DNA from: Misgurnus anguillicaudatus
Taxonomy: Eukaryota; Chordata; Actinopteri; Cypriniformes; Cobitidae
Direction: 5' to 3'
Assembly (NCBI RefSeq): GCF_027580225.2
Contig: NC_073354.2
Span: forward strand, 7,726,001 to 7,790,000
Length of the DNA: 64,000 nucleotides
Shown here: positions 1-10,393 of the stretch, piece by piece
Numbering within the stretch: position 1 is the first letter of the stretch
How the letters are laid out: each line of letters starts with the position of its first letter
Notes under the pieces: generated by a model
What the model saw: only the letters and a program-made list of their open reading frames with translations
What the model was told of the DNA's origin: nothing
The model's database searches: none
Translations under genes and position numbers: made by a program

Positions 1-39
1 ACAGACATTTAATCTGGAAAGGCAAGTTATTCAACTAAA

Positions 40-311
40 TGATGTTTTATATAAACAAGGTTTGGGAGGAGCTGATCAGTCAATGAACTCGGCTGGCTTT
101 CAATCATTAATCAATGAACATGGCTGGCTCTTAATCACTAATCAATGAACTTGGCTGGCTCTCAATCACTAATCAATGAACACGGCTGGCTCTCGATGAT
201 TAAGCAATGAACACGGCTGGTTATCAATCACTAATCAACACAACAACTTAGTACCAGCTCTATAAATAATCATAGAGTCCTTACCCTCAATTCTCTGGGA
301 CATTATTGCAA
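40..311 (+). repeat. A1 terminal repeat of the recombinase element
   Basis: This 272-bp left end matches A2 at 4438-4678 (241 bp). The 31-bp difference is one extra copy of an internal tandem unit built around ATCAATGAAC..GGCTGGCT. Both copies start at TGATGTTTTATATAAAC and stop at CATTATTGCAA, so the element boundary is clear. It contains the TATA-like box and ends one base before the ORF start codon. Confidence 0.85.
261..268 (+). promoter_or_regulatory. TATA-like box in A1
   Basis: TATAAATA lies about 45 bp upstream of the ATG at 313 and is conserved in A2. Its place at the end of the terminal repeat suits a promoter for the element's ORF. No transcription start is directly visible. Confidence 0.4.
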
Positions 312-312
312 G

Positions 313-3011
313 ATGTCCAGTCAAACAAACCCAGCACAGGAAATTCACCATACCACACAGGATTATCTCGGGCATTCCGACAGCGGTCGGGATGTTTCAA
401 TCAAGCCCGAGGCCTCCCAACAGGCCGGGCGATCTTCCCGCATTGCTACACGAATCCCGAGGAGAAAAGGACCGTCTCCTCGCACCCCGCAGAGGCGGTC
501 CCCACCATCACCGGCATCTTCATACGCTTCTGCTTCTCCAGGAATCCCCGACATCAAGAAATGGTCCATCCTAGGCCTCGAACTAGCTCTTGAAAATGCA
601 GATATTCCATTCTCACGTAAACAAACAAAGGCGCAACTGTTCAGCCTACTCCGCGATAGCCGGAGGGCTACTCAACCCCCGCAAACAGCCGTGACAGCAA
701 GCTCTGACTCCTCGTCTCTGCAAGCACGGAGTACACCGTACACCCGAAAGACACCAGGGAAAACACGGAGGTCTCAAAGACACCGCATGAAGCCATCAGC
801 TAGCCTGGGTCGCCCGCCGATGTCTCCAGCAGCCAGCTCACAAGCGAGTCAGCTAGCAAGCCAGCCAGACAGCGCGAACATGCTTCCGCTCACGCCAACG
901 GCTTCGCTCCTCCCACTGCCGCTTCTTTCTCCCGGCCAATGGCCTGCTGCCCCTCCGTCTCTCTATCACACGGGGTTGCGTTCAGCAGCAGCGCCGGCCA
1001 CATCTATTTTTCTTTCTCACATTTCTCCCACTTTTTCCGCAGGAGCTGACACGAGCGCGGCAACGGCTTCGCTCCTCCCACTGCTGCTTCCTTCTCCCTG
1101 CCAATGGCCTGCTGCCCCTCCGTCTCTCTATCACACGAGGTTGCGTTCAGCAGCAGCGCCGGCCACATCTATTTTTCTTTCTCACATTTCTCCCACTTTT
1201 TCCGCAGGAGCCGACACGAGCTCGGCAAAGGCTTCACTCATCCCACTGCCGCTTCCTTCTCCCGGCCAATGGCCTGCTGCCCCTCCGTCTCTCTATCACA
1301 CGGGGTTGCGTTCAGCAGCAGCGCCGGCCACATCTATTTTTCTTTCTCACATTTCTCCCACTTTTTCCGCAGGAGCCGACACGAGCTCGGCAAAGGCTTC
1401 ACTCATCCCACTGCCGCTTCCTTCTCCCGGCCAATGGCCTGCTGCCCCTCCGTCTCTCTATCACACGGGGTTGCGTTCAGCAGCAGCGCCGGCCACATCT
1501 ATTTTTCCTTCTCACTTTTCTCCCACTTTTGCAGCAGGAGCCGACTCGAGCGCGAGGATGCCTCCGCTAACGAGTCAGGCCCCGGTTTTCGCTGCAGGAG
1601 CCGACACGAGCGTGAGGATGCCTCCGCTAACGAGTCAGGCCCCGGTTTTTGCCGCAGGAGCCGACACGAGCGTGAGGATGCCTCCGCTAACGAGTCAGGC
1701 CCCGGCACCCTCTATGACTTTTCAACCTGATATTTTCGCCCACGGATCGACCCAAAGCGTGAGGCTGCCTCCGCAAGCGGCTCCAGCGGCTTCTTTTTCT
1801 GTTGATTCTGTTCCCCAGACCTGTCAGCCTTTCACGCTGGCTACCGCAGCACCAATGCCCATCCCACCCAACACATTGGCCTTGGAACCTCCCCCTGTCA
1901 TCAATTCCATCAGGCAACAGATCCTCGCAGAAATTGAGGCAGCCGGCATCAGAAGCGGATCTTCACCCAACACTAGTGCCTCCCTATTCAACTATAATAT
2001 TCCCTTAAATCATCCACTCAAAGACCTTCTTACCGCCTCTCTAGATACTATACTCCAAGCAGTCTCAATGGGAACTCTTCAAACCTATCTGACAGATTGG
2101 AGAAGCTTCAGAACTTTCCATCATTTACACCAGATCCCTTTAGCCAACTTCTCTCTACTTACCATAACATCATTCATATCGTACCTGCATAAAGTCAAAC
2201 ACCTTCGAATCAGCACAATTAAAGGGTATATGAGCGGAATCCAATTTTTTCACAAACTAATGTTAGGTTCACCCTCAACTGCTATCACTAATCCCCAGAC
2301 CGCCATGCTTTTAAAAGGTATTGAAAAAACCCAACCCAAGAGTCCAGATCCCAGGTTACCCATAACCATAGAAATCCTTTCAAAATGTCTAGCCACTCTT
2401 CGCAAAGGCTACTCCTCAGTACATACTGCCCGAACCCTAGACGCCATGTTCGTGTTAGCCTTTTTTGGTTTCCTCCGCTGTTCAGAATTCACTGTTTCAG
2501 CCACCTTTGACCCAAACCTACACCCAACCATCTCTGATCTAGCCATAATAGATGACGAAACCATCTCATTTTTTATCAAACACAGCAAGACGGACCAAAT
2601 GAGAAAAGGACACCACATATACATTTTCAAAATTCAAACTCCCATCCAACCATACCAAGTTCTCAAAGCTTACACTTTATACCGTTGCCACCAGATTAAA
2701 TCCTCTTCCGACCCACTTTTTGGGGATGAATTCAACCGCCCAGTAACCCGCTTTTGGTTTCAGAAGCACCTAAAACAAGTTTTGCTAACTTCTGGCTTCC
2801 CCCCCATGAATTTTCAAGTCATTCCTTCCGCATTGGAGCAGCCACAACAGCTGCTCAAAACGGACTCCCAGACTCCCAGATACAAACCCTTGGCCGCTGG
2901 TCTTCGGAAGCTTTCAAAAATTACATCAGGGCAGATCGTGCTTCCATCAAAGAAGCCCACCAAACACTCACGGCCCAGCAAACGGACATAAGATCACACC
3001 GTCACACATAA
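313..3011 (+). pseudogene. Gag-like/tyrosine recombinase fusion ORF with a one-base frameshift
   Basis: The ORF opens at 313, just after A1, and stays open to 2991 (892 codons). The N-terminal part is Ser/Thr/Pro/Ala-rich. A short SAP-like stretch is at about residues 85-118. Four tandem 55-residue repeats and three 20-residue repeats follow up to about residue 465. From about residue 575 it resembles a phage-integrase-type tyrosine recombinase, with a core-binding helical region, catalytic Arg at codon 722 (2476-2478, in FGFLRCSEF) and a candidate Lys at codon 759. The remaining motifs, HSFR (2820-2831), GRW and the candidate nucleophile Tyr (2922-2924), lie one frame over, to the stop at 3011. 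The frame change coincides with a C7 run at 2799-2805, so one lost C explains it. It could also be an assembly error. As read, this copy cannot make a full recombinase. Confidence 0.8.
895..1560 (+). repeat. Four tandem 165-bp (55-codon) repeats inside the ORF
   Basis: The marker CAATGGCCTGCTGCCCCTCC recurs at 937, 1102, 1267 and 1432, giving an exact 165-bp period. This is a multiple of three, so the ORF stays open. The units encode Pro/Ser/Ala-rich protein. The copies differ by few bases, implying recent expansion. A second array of three 60-bp units (20 codons) follows at about 1550-1710. Confidence 0.85.
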
Positions 3012-4263
3012 ACCCATCATCACCCTCGATCCACTTCCCTGCCTCCGCAGAAGCTAGTACCGGCAACTCAAGCTGACACCCTCATCAAAATCTTACACAG
3101 CCCTACCGCAACAGATTCCTTCTCAGATAACAACAACTGTCGCAGCGCGACCGCTCTTGCAGAAGCCCAAGCTTTTATTTCACTCTCTGCCACAGCAGAT
3201 GCCTTTTTTAAGCCAGTATCGCAGCAGCGACCGCCCCCACAGGGGCCCGTGCTTCTTTCACTTCCTCTGTCAATAAAACCTTCCCTTTCCAACTCAGGCC
3301 AGTATCGCAGCAGCGACCGCCCCCGCAGGGGCCCGTGCCTTAACCTCGATCTGCCGCAGCAGTCGACTTCTGAAGCCAGTATCGCAGCTGCGACCGCCCC
3401 CGCAGGGGCTCGTGCTTCTTTCACTTCCTCTGCCAATAAAACCTTCCCTTTCCAACTCAGGCCAGTATCGCAGCAGCGACCGCCCCCGCAGGGGCCCGTG
3501 CCTTTTCCTCGATCTGCCGCAGCAGTCGACTTCTGAAGCCAGTATCGCCGCTGCGACCGCCCCCGCAGGGGCCCGTGCTTCTTTCACATGCTCTGCCAAT
3601 AAAACCTTCCCTTTCCAACTCAGGCCAGTATCGCAGCAGCGACCGCCCCCGCAGGGGCCCGTGCCTTTTCCTCGATCTGCCGCAGCAGATTATTTCAACC
3701 TCGAAGCCCGTATCGCAGCGCGACCGCCCCCGCAGGGGCCAGTGCTTCCTTCACATTTTCTGCCCAGCAGAATCTATGCATCTATCGCTGCCTAAGCAGT
3801 ACTGCTCCATCTGGAGTTTTCTTCTTCCCCAACTACCTCATGTCTGGCTCCTCTAGAGCACAGCCCCATCTCAGGGCACAAACTGCTTCCTTCGCTCCCT
3901 TGGAGACCTACCTTGCTCCTTACAGCACTACCTCACCTATTACCTTTAAAAACTCCCCGCTCTTCTTCAGAGTACAATTTTCTCCCTTCCCTACATATTG
4001 GCAGCAGCAGATTTTGCTCCCCCGGAGCCCCCTATATTCTTCAAACTACAGCCTTTGGGTCCAGGCCTCTGCCCCACCTCATATATCCTTCTCAACCTCT
4101 TCACAGCACTTCTCAACAGTGCCCGCTATCCAGAGCTGCCTTTTTCAATTCTACCCTCTACTTCAGCATTTTCCCCAATGAGGGCCAGCACCTCGCCTTC
4201 TCAAGCCAGCCTTCTTTGGGGGATTGTTGTTCAGGCGGCTGTCCTGCACCACCTGCTCTTTTT
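3012..4263 (+). repeat. Non-coding 3' body of the recombinase element with GC-rich tandem repeats
   Basis: Between the ORF and B1, a unit containing AATAAAACCTTCCCTTTCC and a GACCGCCCCCGCAGGGGC near-palindrome repeats with a 163-bp period (3273, 3436, 3599). The period is not a multiple of three, and the small frames here show no recognisable protein. 3780-4263 is C/T-rich with no domain I recognise. If a reverse transcriptase was ever present, no trace of it is visible here. Confidence 0.6.
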
Positions 4264-4437
4264 GGGGATAACCCGGGTCAGGGCACGCCCCAGGCCTGGG
4301 GCTCCTTCCCCGGTCAAGGGACGAACGTTCCGAACTCGGGGGGTATTTCCCGAGCTCGGAACCTTCGCCCTGGGACAGCACGCCACTCACGCATATTAGC
4401 AGTCCCACTTTATTGTCAGTGAGGCGAACTCGTAAAA
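4264..4437 (+). repeat. B1 repeat of the recombinase element
   Basis: This 174-bp segment is repeated as B2 at 4726-4899. It begins GGGGATAACCCGGGTCAGGG and ends CGAACTCGTAAAA. It joins A2 directly at 4437/4438, which is the junction expected of a split-direct-repeat element. A short internal palindrome, CCCCAGGCCTGGGG, is present. Confidence 0.85.
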
Positions 4438-4678
4438 TGATGTTTTATATAAACAAGGTTTGGGAGGAGCTGATCAGTCAATGAACTCGGCTGGCTTTCA
4501 ATCACTAATCAATGAACTTGGCTGGCTCTCAATCACTAATCAATGAACACGGCTGGCTCTCGATGATTAAGCAATGAACACAGCTGGTTATCAATCACTA
4601 ATCAACACAACAACTTAGTACCAGCTCTATAAATAATCATAGAGTCCTTACCCTCAATTCTCTGGGACATTATTGCAA
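4438..4678 (+). repeat. A2 repeat of the recombinase element
   Basis: This is the second copy of A1, one 31-bp unit shorter. It is followed by 47 bp that do not occur in A1 before B2 begins. Confidence 0.85.
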
Positions 4679-4725
4679 ACCCACCTCCACCCCTTCGCCT
4701 CACTACGTACATTTAGCTCAGCACC

Positions 4726-4899
4726 GGGGATAACCCGGGTCAGGGCACGCCCCAGGCCTGGGGCTCCTTCCCCGGTCAAGGGACGAACGTTCCGAACTCG
4801 GGGGGTATTTCCCGAGCTCGGAACCTTCGCCCTGGGACAGCACGCCACTCACGCATATTAGCAGTCCCACTTTATTGTCAGTGAGGCGAACTCGTAAAA
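4726..4899 (+). repeat. B2 terminal repeat of the recombinase element
   Basis: It matches B1 along its whole 174 bp and marks the right end of the element at CGTAAAA (4899). Ordinary intron sequence follows. Confidence 0.85.
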
Positions 4900-6340
4900 C
4901 AATAGCAGACAGAACAGCAGGCTGAATAGATGTCTGTACGTTAAAGTAATATTATCAGTTATTTAAACGATAAACTATAGCATACAGAACTTACCTGGAA
5001 GGTTGAATAGGCTAAATTAACCGAACAAGCCAACTAGCGTGAAGTTCGCATACTCGTCATTCCAAATCACTGAATCCATTAAATTACATAAATACAGAAG
5101 CAGCATATAGCGGACTCTCGCGGCTGTAGACGGTAATGTGGACTCTTACCTCATAAATGTCTAAATTAATTCATACTGACTTACAAGGCGCACCTGACTA
5201 TAAGACGCAGGACCAGCCAAGTTATGAAAAAAAAAATGCGGCTTATAGACCTATATATACGGTATATATATATATATATAAGTAAAATGACCAGAGACAG
5301 CGTTATTTGTATTTTAACTACCCCACATTATCATATACCATTGGAATGACATGGTGTTTCACATATGGTGTAAGTAAAGTTTTCAAGTAGATAGGGAAGA
5401 CATCTGAAATGTGTAGTAGTAAAGCCTCTAGGAAAAGTGTTGGAAAACACTACATCTTTGTTTCAGAAAAGAACTTATAATAGCTAAATAATAACAGCTT
5501 TTTCACAAGGAAAGTCTTATTAACATACTACACAATATTTTAAATAATGTCTAAAACTACTTTTAGAGGTTCCTGGAGTATGTTTGACAAAGAAGGCTAA
5601 GCAAACAAGGCCAAGCCCACCAACTAAATGTGGACATCTCTGATGATGACTTTGGAAAAGCAGTTTAATATAAAATGTACAACCTCATGATTTTTAACCA
5701 TATATCAACCACTACAAACAAAAATAGCCATTTTTAATATCTCTTCACAAATAGGTGGCACTGCAATGAAACTTAGCATGAACCGTCAGGATTTAGCCTT
5801 ATATCTGTTTTGGCGTGCTTGCTGTCAAATTCGTTAAATGGAACATATAATTTTTCCATGTTTAAGTGCTACAATTGGGTCCCCAGTGCTTTTATCAACC
5901 TAGAAACTTAGTTTTAGTAAACCATGTTCTGTAAGCATGTGAAAAAATAAGTCATTAAAATTTGGCTCCCCTTGTGATGTCAGAAGGGGATCTTATTATA
6001 ATAAAACCGCCCCTTAATCTGCACTATCCAACCACAGCACTGCCATTTAGGGCAGAGATCAACTCATTTGCATGTAAAGGGACACACCCAAAACAGCACA
6101 TTTCTTTGCTCACACCTACAAAGTGTCAATTTTTTTTAATAAATTCTCTATATAATATTTTGAGCTAAAACTTCACATATGTACTCTGGTGATGACACCA
6201 AAGATTTATTTTAAATCTTAAAAAAGTTGTGAAATGTCCTCTTTAATGCAGAATACAAGAACGAATCATGAACATAAATATAAAGATTTGACAGCTAATG
6301 ATACACACACATTGTTTGTACAGTGAGTAAATGAACATAC
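4900..6340. other. prox1 last-intron sequence without genes
   Basis: This AT-rich stretch begins at the right end of the recombinase element and ends at the prox1 exon at 6341. It has a short (TA)n run near 5255-5280 and a GCGCACCTGACTATAAGACG piece typical of fish interspersed repeats near 5180. I searched the minus strand for the final prox1 coding exon (C-terminal prospero domain) and did not see it here or in 1-40. It therefore probably lies left of the window. Confidence 0.5.
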
Positions 6341-6535
6341 CTGAAAGTCATTGGCCTTGTTGTAGTGCATGTTGAGCACTCTGTAAAGCTCAGAGTCACA
6401 GGTCACACTGAGATCATCAGCAGTCAGTACTCCATCATTCACGGCCTGACGTGCAAACTTCTCCATCTGGATGTAGTAGTACTCTCTGAAGTTACTGAAC
6501 CACTTGATCAGCTGAGAAGTGATGCACCTGTTAAA
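6341..6535 (-). CDS. prox1: prox1 exon: homeodomain helix 3 and start of prospero domain
   Basis: The 65 codons run from a CAG acceptor (6537-6536) to a CAG|GTATGT donor (6340). The exon starts [18 protein letters not shown], the recognition-helix region characteristic of prospero homeodomains, and ends HYNKANDFQ at the homeodomain-prospero junction. It is phase 0 at both ends. Relative to remembered mammalian PROX1, about ten residues differ (for example [19 protein letters not shown]). That is many for this usually near-invariant module and fits a diverged paralog. The downstream exon must supply the rest of the prospero domain. Confidence 0.93.
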
Positions 6536-7189
6536 CTGAGACAGAATATTATATAACATTAGATGTGATCAATGTCATTACTGCCAACCATAACCAAACT
6601 TTATTTATACTTTGTGGACCAAATTTTGAAGGAATGAGATTCCCCCTGTAGTGAAAATCGAGTTATTGTTGTTTACAGTATATGTCTATGTGGTGTTTTT
6701 AATATGCTTTAAGACAAACCATGTGCAAAGTCATTATTTAACACCATTCAAAGAACGCGGTTTGAACCACCTTGGTTTCCTACATAACAAACATGTAACC
6801 AATCACATAAACACAATTGAACGAGTTGACCTATTAACATCAGAGCTAAAATAATTAGTGCTGCAAACGCACAATTTACGTATGCATTGTGTAAACCTTA
6901 GCAGTTATGTGTATTTGCATATTCATATCTATAGTCCGTGCTGTGCAATTAAGTAAAGGCGGGGACTAATTTACATATTCATAGATCTGCGCATACTAAA
7001 CAAATCAAAAGTGTAGAGTTACATTTTAGAGCATAAAAAATTACTGTCGCAGGAAAAACTTTTACATATGCTATTATGATGCTCAAAGATGAGTTATAAG
7101 TCATAAAATTACTGACTAAACATTCACCTTATTTGAACCCACCTATTACAAAATGTCTTCTGGTGGTTCCAGAACAAGCTTATGTATTA

Positions 7190-7345
7190 TGTATAAGGAA
7201 TAATTGATGACGGTCCTTTGAATTATAAGAAAATAATGCACACCTAAAGTAATCCGGCAAGACATAAAGCAGAGTGCTGTTACACCGTGAGTGTTTCATA
7301 TTTTCGAATAATTCAAAGGACCGGAGTCAATTATTCCACTTATAC
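7190..7345. repeat. Palindromic MITE-like repeat
   Basis: GGAATAATTGATGACGGTCC near the left end reappears inverted near 7320-7340. A related arm is seen at 19388-19450, so this is a dispersed family. It has no coding content. Confidence 0.5.
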
Positions 7346-7380
7346 CATTTTTAAGACATTTGACAAGTGGAAGGGGAGTT

Positions 7381-7830
7381 TACCCTAAATACTTGACAAA
7401 TCTAATGGTAGCATGGTGGCCTAGGACTTTTGCACAGTACTGTATATATTTATATATAACAGAGTTCATCCAGGAAATACAGGAAATGGGTAAATAGTAT
7501 TAAAAACTGTATAAAAGTATAAGCTGAAGTGTCAAGTATTTAAGGTAAACTCCCCTTCCACCTGAGCTGCAGGATCTCTTAAACGTAAATGAAATTAAAT
7601 CCTAATTTCTAATTCTAATCAAATGACTTCAGGACTTCAGTTTCCTCAAAAAAAAGCTCAAGATGTGTTTCGTGCCAAGAGTGGTCACATTAAATACTGA
7701 CTGATGCCTGAAGAAGACATTTAGTCCTGAAAATTGTTTTGTTTTTAATTTTTCTGTACTGTATTTAAATATTATATTAAAACCTATATTAAACTTTGCT
7801 AAAACACAAAAGCTGGTGATGTTGACCTAA
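7381..7830. repeat. Tc1/mariner end fragment
   Basis: It shares the motif GGCCTAGGACTTTTGCACAG and the following ~350 bp with the right half of the Tc1 element at 33069-34755, and with pieces at 18149-19272. It is only a terminal part, with no transposase. Confidence 0.6.
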
Positions 7831-8165
7831 CCGTGGGTTCACACCAGCCGCGTTTGAGGTGTCAAAATCGCGTCTACTGCACCTAGTTTGCCGCTTGACC
7901 AGTTTGAGTTTACTCGCTGCTTCGTGCGTGAAAGCCGTGCGTGAAATTTTGTCATCGAGACATTCACGCGGAAATTCGCGTCATGGGAGGGGCTTCCGCA
8001 ACTCCGCTTGCTTCCTGCAATCACGTCACTACTAGAGCAAGCTTCTGATTGGTTAACGCGGCGCGTTTTTCCCGCCAAAGTTCATATTTTTCAAGACGCG
8101 CGAATGAGGCGGAATCATGTCTACCGCGCCGCGCTTAACACATCTTTACATTGACTTACGCCTTT
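7830..8165. repeat. CpG-rich non-autonomous DNA-transposon-like repeat
   Basis: The stretch is richer in CG and CGCG than its AT-rich surroundings. It starts GTGGGTTCACACCAGCCGCG and ends in CGCGCCGCGC-rich sequence. Such GC-rich Harbinger-like MITEs are common in fish; the family is not certain here. Confidence 0.4.
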
Positions 8166-8220
8166 TGCACAGTAGCCTACTGTATATAAAATACGATGGA
8201 ATTCAATGGGTACCATAATT

Positions 8221-8597
8221 TTTTCAAAATATCTTCTTCACACAACAGTAGCCACATTCAAATCCAGACTCAAAACACATCTGTTTAGCTATGCATTTAC
8301 TGAATGAGCACTATGCTGCGTCCGAACTGATTGCACTATATTATATATGCACTATTTTAATTATTTTTTATTTCTCTTGTTTTTATTCTGATTTTGAACT
8401 GTTTTATACTTTTATTCCTGTTTTATTCTTTTTCACACATTTAAACAGTCTTTATTAAAATCACATTTATTTTCTTTTAATTGATATTTTAAATTCATGT
8501 ATCTTTGATTTTTGTTTTCTCATTTCTGTGTAAAGCACTTTGAATGACCTCTGTGTATGAAATGTGCTATACAAATAAACTTGCCTTGCCTTGATCA
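8221..8597 (+). mobile_element. LINE (L2-like) 3' tail fragment
   Basis: It contains the conserved 3' end of fish L2-type LINEs, with AAAGCACTTTGAATGACC followed by GTGCTATACAAATAAACTTG and a short TTGCC repeat. It is 5'-truncated and has no ORF. Confidence 0.6.
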
Positions 8598-8795
8598 TTT
8601 TTTACAATACTTATATAATATTTGTTTTCCTATGGAAGTCAATGGTTACAATCAGATCTGTGCTTACATCATTTATCAAATATCTTCTTTTGTGTTCATC
8701 AGAAAAAATAAATTAATACAGATATAAAACAACATGAGGATGAGTAAATGACACTCATTAACAGATAATATTCTGTCGACAAACTAGCAAACTAC

Positions 8796-9305
8796 GAGGG
8801 GTGTCAACAATAATCGATTTGGCAATGCATCGCAATGCGCACAAGCACGATTCAGCATCGATGCAGCAAAGTGCCATAATCGATTATGTCACTGTTTATT
8901 TTCTGGCCTCGAGTGGACAATAAAGTTGTGAAGTTTCAATTACTTCCGGAAGTATAACAACAACAATCAAGATGGCTGAGGCGGAGAGAGATGACAGTGA
9001 TAGACGGGTATATAGAAACACACCCTTTTCCATGGAAAGTGGACATATGGGCACATTTCGGATTCTACGAAGTTAATGGGAAAGTAGACAAAACTTACGC
9101 TGTGTGTAAATTCTCATCTCAGGTATATAATTGTCATTGTCTTAAAGCTGCTAAGCTTCCGTTTTTTTTTAGAATAGTTGCACTTGCCTTGTTGTGTATA
9201 GTAGAATTCTGATGCATCGCAATGCATCGTAGAATCGAAATGAATCGTTACCTGGTGAATCGTAATTGAATCTAATTGTGAGGGTAGTGCCAATGCACAT
9301 CCCTA
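8796..9305 (+). mobile_element. Internally deleted hAT transposon keeping a BED zinc-finger exon remnant
   Basis: Perfect 8-bp target duplications CAAACTAC flank it (8788-8795 and 9306-9313), as expected for hAT transposons. The ends are related inverted repeats (GAGGGGTGTC left, TAGGGATGTGC on the other strand right). Inside, MAEAERDDSDRR begins at 8972. About 40 bp on, in another frame, PWKVDIWAHFGF resembles the start of the BED zinc finger of hAT transposases. A frameshift separates them and no catalytic domain remains. Confidence 0.75.
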
Positions 9306-9485
9306 CAAACTACTAGGATTTATTTTCCCAGAGTATCTCATTATCATACTATATGTGTTAGAAATAAAGCCAAAGTAGTGAGCAGCCGTGTGCTAGTAAT
9401 GCAGACAGTCAATAATAAAGCAACACGTAGGATATACAGGATTAAAGATTAGTGTATAGTTTAGTGGGGACAATAAAATGCTTAC

Positions 9486-9593
9486 CTTCACATCAGAGAA
9501 GTACATCTTCAACATGTTAGAGCTCGGATACCTGGTGTAGAAGAACATCAGCTTGGCCTTCTTCAGGTGGTTTGGAGATAAACCCTCCTGGAT
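9486..9593 (-). CDS. prox1: prox1 exon: homeodomain helices 1-2
   Basis: 36 codons, starting I-Q-E-G-L-S-P-N-H and reading [20 protein letters not shown] to YFSDVK. This is the atypical prospero homeodomain N-terminus. The donor is AAG|GTAAG. The upstream boundary is best explained by a U12-type AC acceptor at 9595-9594, so ATC CAG GAG starts the exon and restores the conserved junction. A competing AG acceptor at 9589-9588 would instead start the exon at GAG (9587). Confidence 0.92.
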
Positions 9594-10393
9594 GTGACAC
9601 CAGCAGTGAAGGAAAATGAGCGTGATGCAAAGGATTAAGATTTGCTTGAAATTATCCTCTCATCATCACTCAAAGTGTCAAAGTTTCATGGGCAATATAA
9701 CATGAAAAACAATGCGACTGATAGTTTTTTCACCAGAAAGTCATTTTACAGGCAAAACAAGCAACGTCTTTCCCTACGCCGATCCCAAACCTCCAACCAC
9801 CTCCAGATGGCGAAGTGATAAAATTTATTTGCATATCACCTTCAAATGTGTTTGAATCTTCATTTTAGCACGGGCAGAACGCAAACAGAGCTGTGGGTGC
9901 ACTGAATGAGACTTTTTTGAATAGTATGTTGAAAAGGTCACACTTTATATTAGGTGTGGTTAACTACTTGCATAAAAAAAAATTTGCCTAAGTGTTGCTC
10001 TGGGCAGGTGCAGGGTTAGACGGGTTAAGGGACAGGGACAATGCAATAGCACTTATGTGATCCTGGACCAGACAAAATCAGTCATAAGTCACGTGGGTAT
10101 ATTTGTAGCAAAAGCCAAAAATATATTGTTGATTTTTATGTCCAAAAATCATAGGATATTTTCACAATATTTAGATTTTTTGCCGCTTTATATTTCAGAT
10201 TTTAAGATGTTGTCCTCTCCTAACAAACCATACATCAACAGAAACCTCATTTATTCAGCTTTCAGGTGATGTATCATTCTTAATTTCAAAAAATTGACCC
10301 GTATTACTGCACTCTTAGAACGGATGTGGTAAAAACAACTTGGGTTGTCTTTTTTATTTATTTTAACACAATATGAACACAAAATGACACATA

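Larger units (their letters stand above)
40..4899 (+). mobile_element. Tyrosine-recombinase element with split direct repeats (Ngaro/PAT-like layout), lacking a visible reverse transcriptase
   Basis: The element has the order A1 (40-311), body, B1 (4264-4437), A2 (4438-4678), B2 (4726-4899). A and B copies are nearly identical, and B1 runs directly into A2. This A1-body-B1-A2-B2 order is the split-direct-repeat layout known from Ngaro/PAT-type (DIRS-order) retrotransposons, which integrate by a tyrosine recombinase through a circular intermediate. One long plus-strand ORF starts just after A1 and carries a C-terminal tyrosine recombinase. No reverse transcriptase or RNase H reading frame is visible in the 4.9 kb. 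The element could be an internally deleted, trans-mobilised derivative or a distinct RT-less lineage. It sits in the last intron of prox1, antisense to that gene. The family label is inferred from layout. Confidence 0.75.
6536..9485 (-). other. prox1 intron between the two homeo-prospero exons
   Basis: This GT-AG intron of about 2.95 kb (donor GTAAG at 9485-9481) is filled with repeats: a palindromic element near 7190-7345, a Tc1-end fragment (7381-7830), a CpG-rich inverted-repeat piece (7830-8165), a LINE 3' tail (about 8221-8597) and an internally deleted hAT copy (8796-9305). Confidence 0.7.

Noticed and set aside
1104..1730. 208-codon plus-strand ORF in another frame of the recombinase element
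   Set aside because: It is a shadow of the in-frame 165-bp repeats; repeats of a multiple of three bases keep several frames open together.
3068..3856. Several 90-127-codon ORFs on both strands
   Set aside because: They fall in the GC-rich 163-bp tandem repeat, have no domain, and change frame between units.
1..6340. Final prox1 coding exon (C-terminal prospero domain)
   Set aside because: I looked for it on the minus strand and found no matching sequence; it is most likely outside the window.
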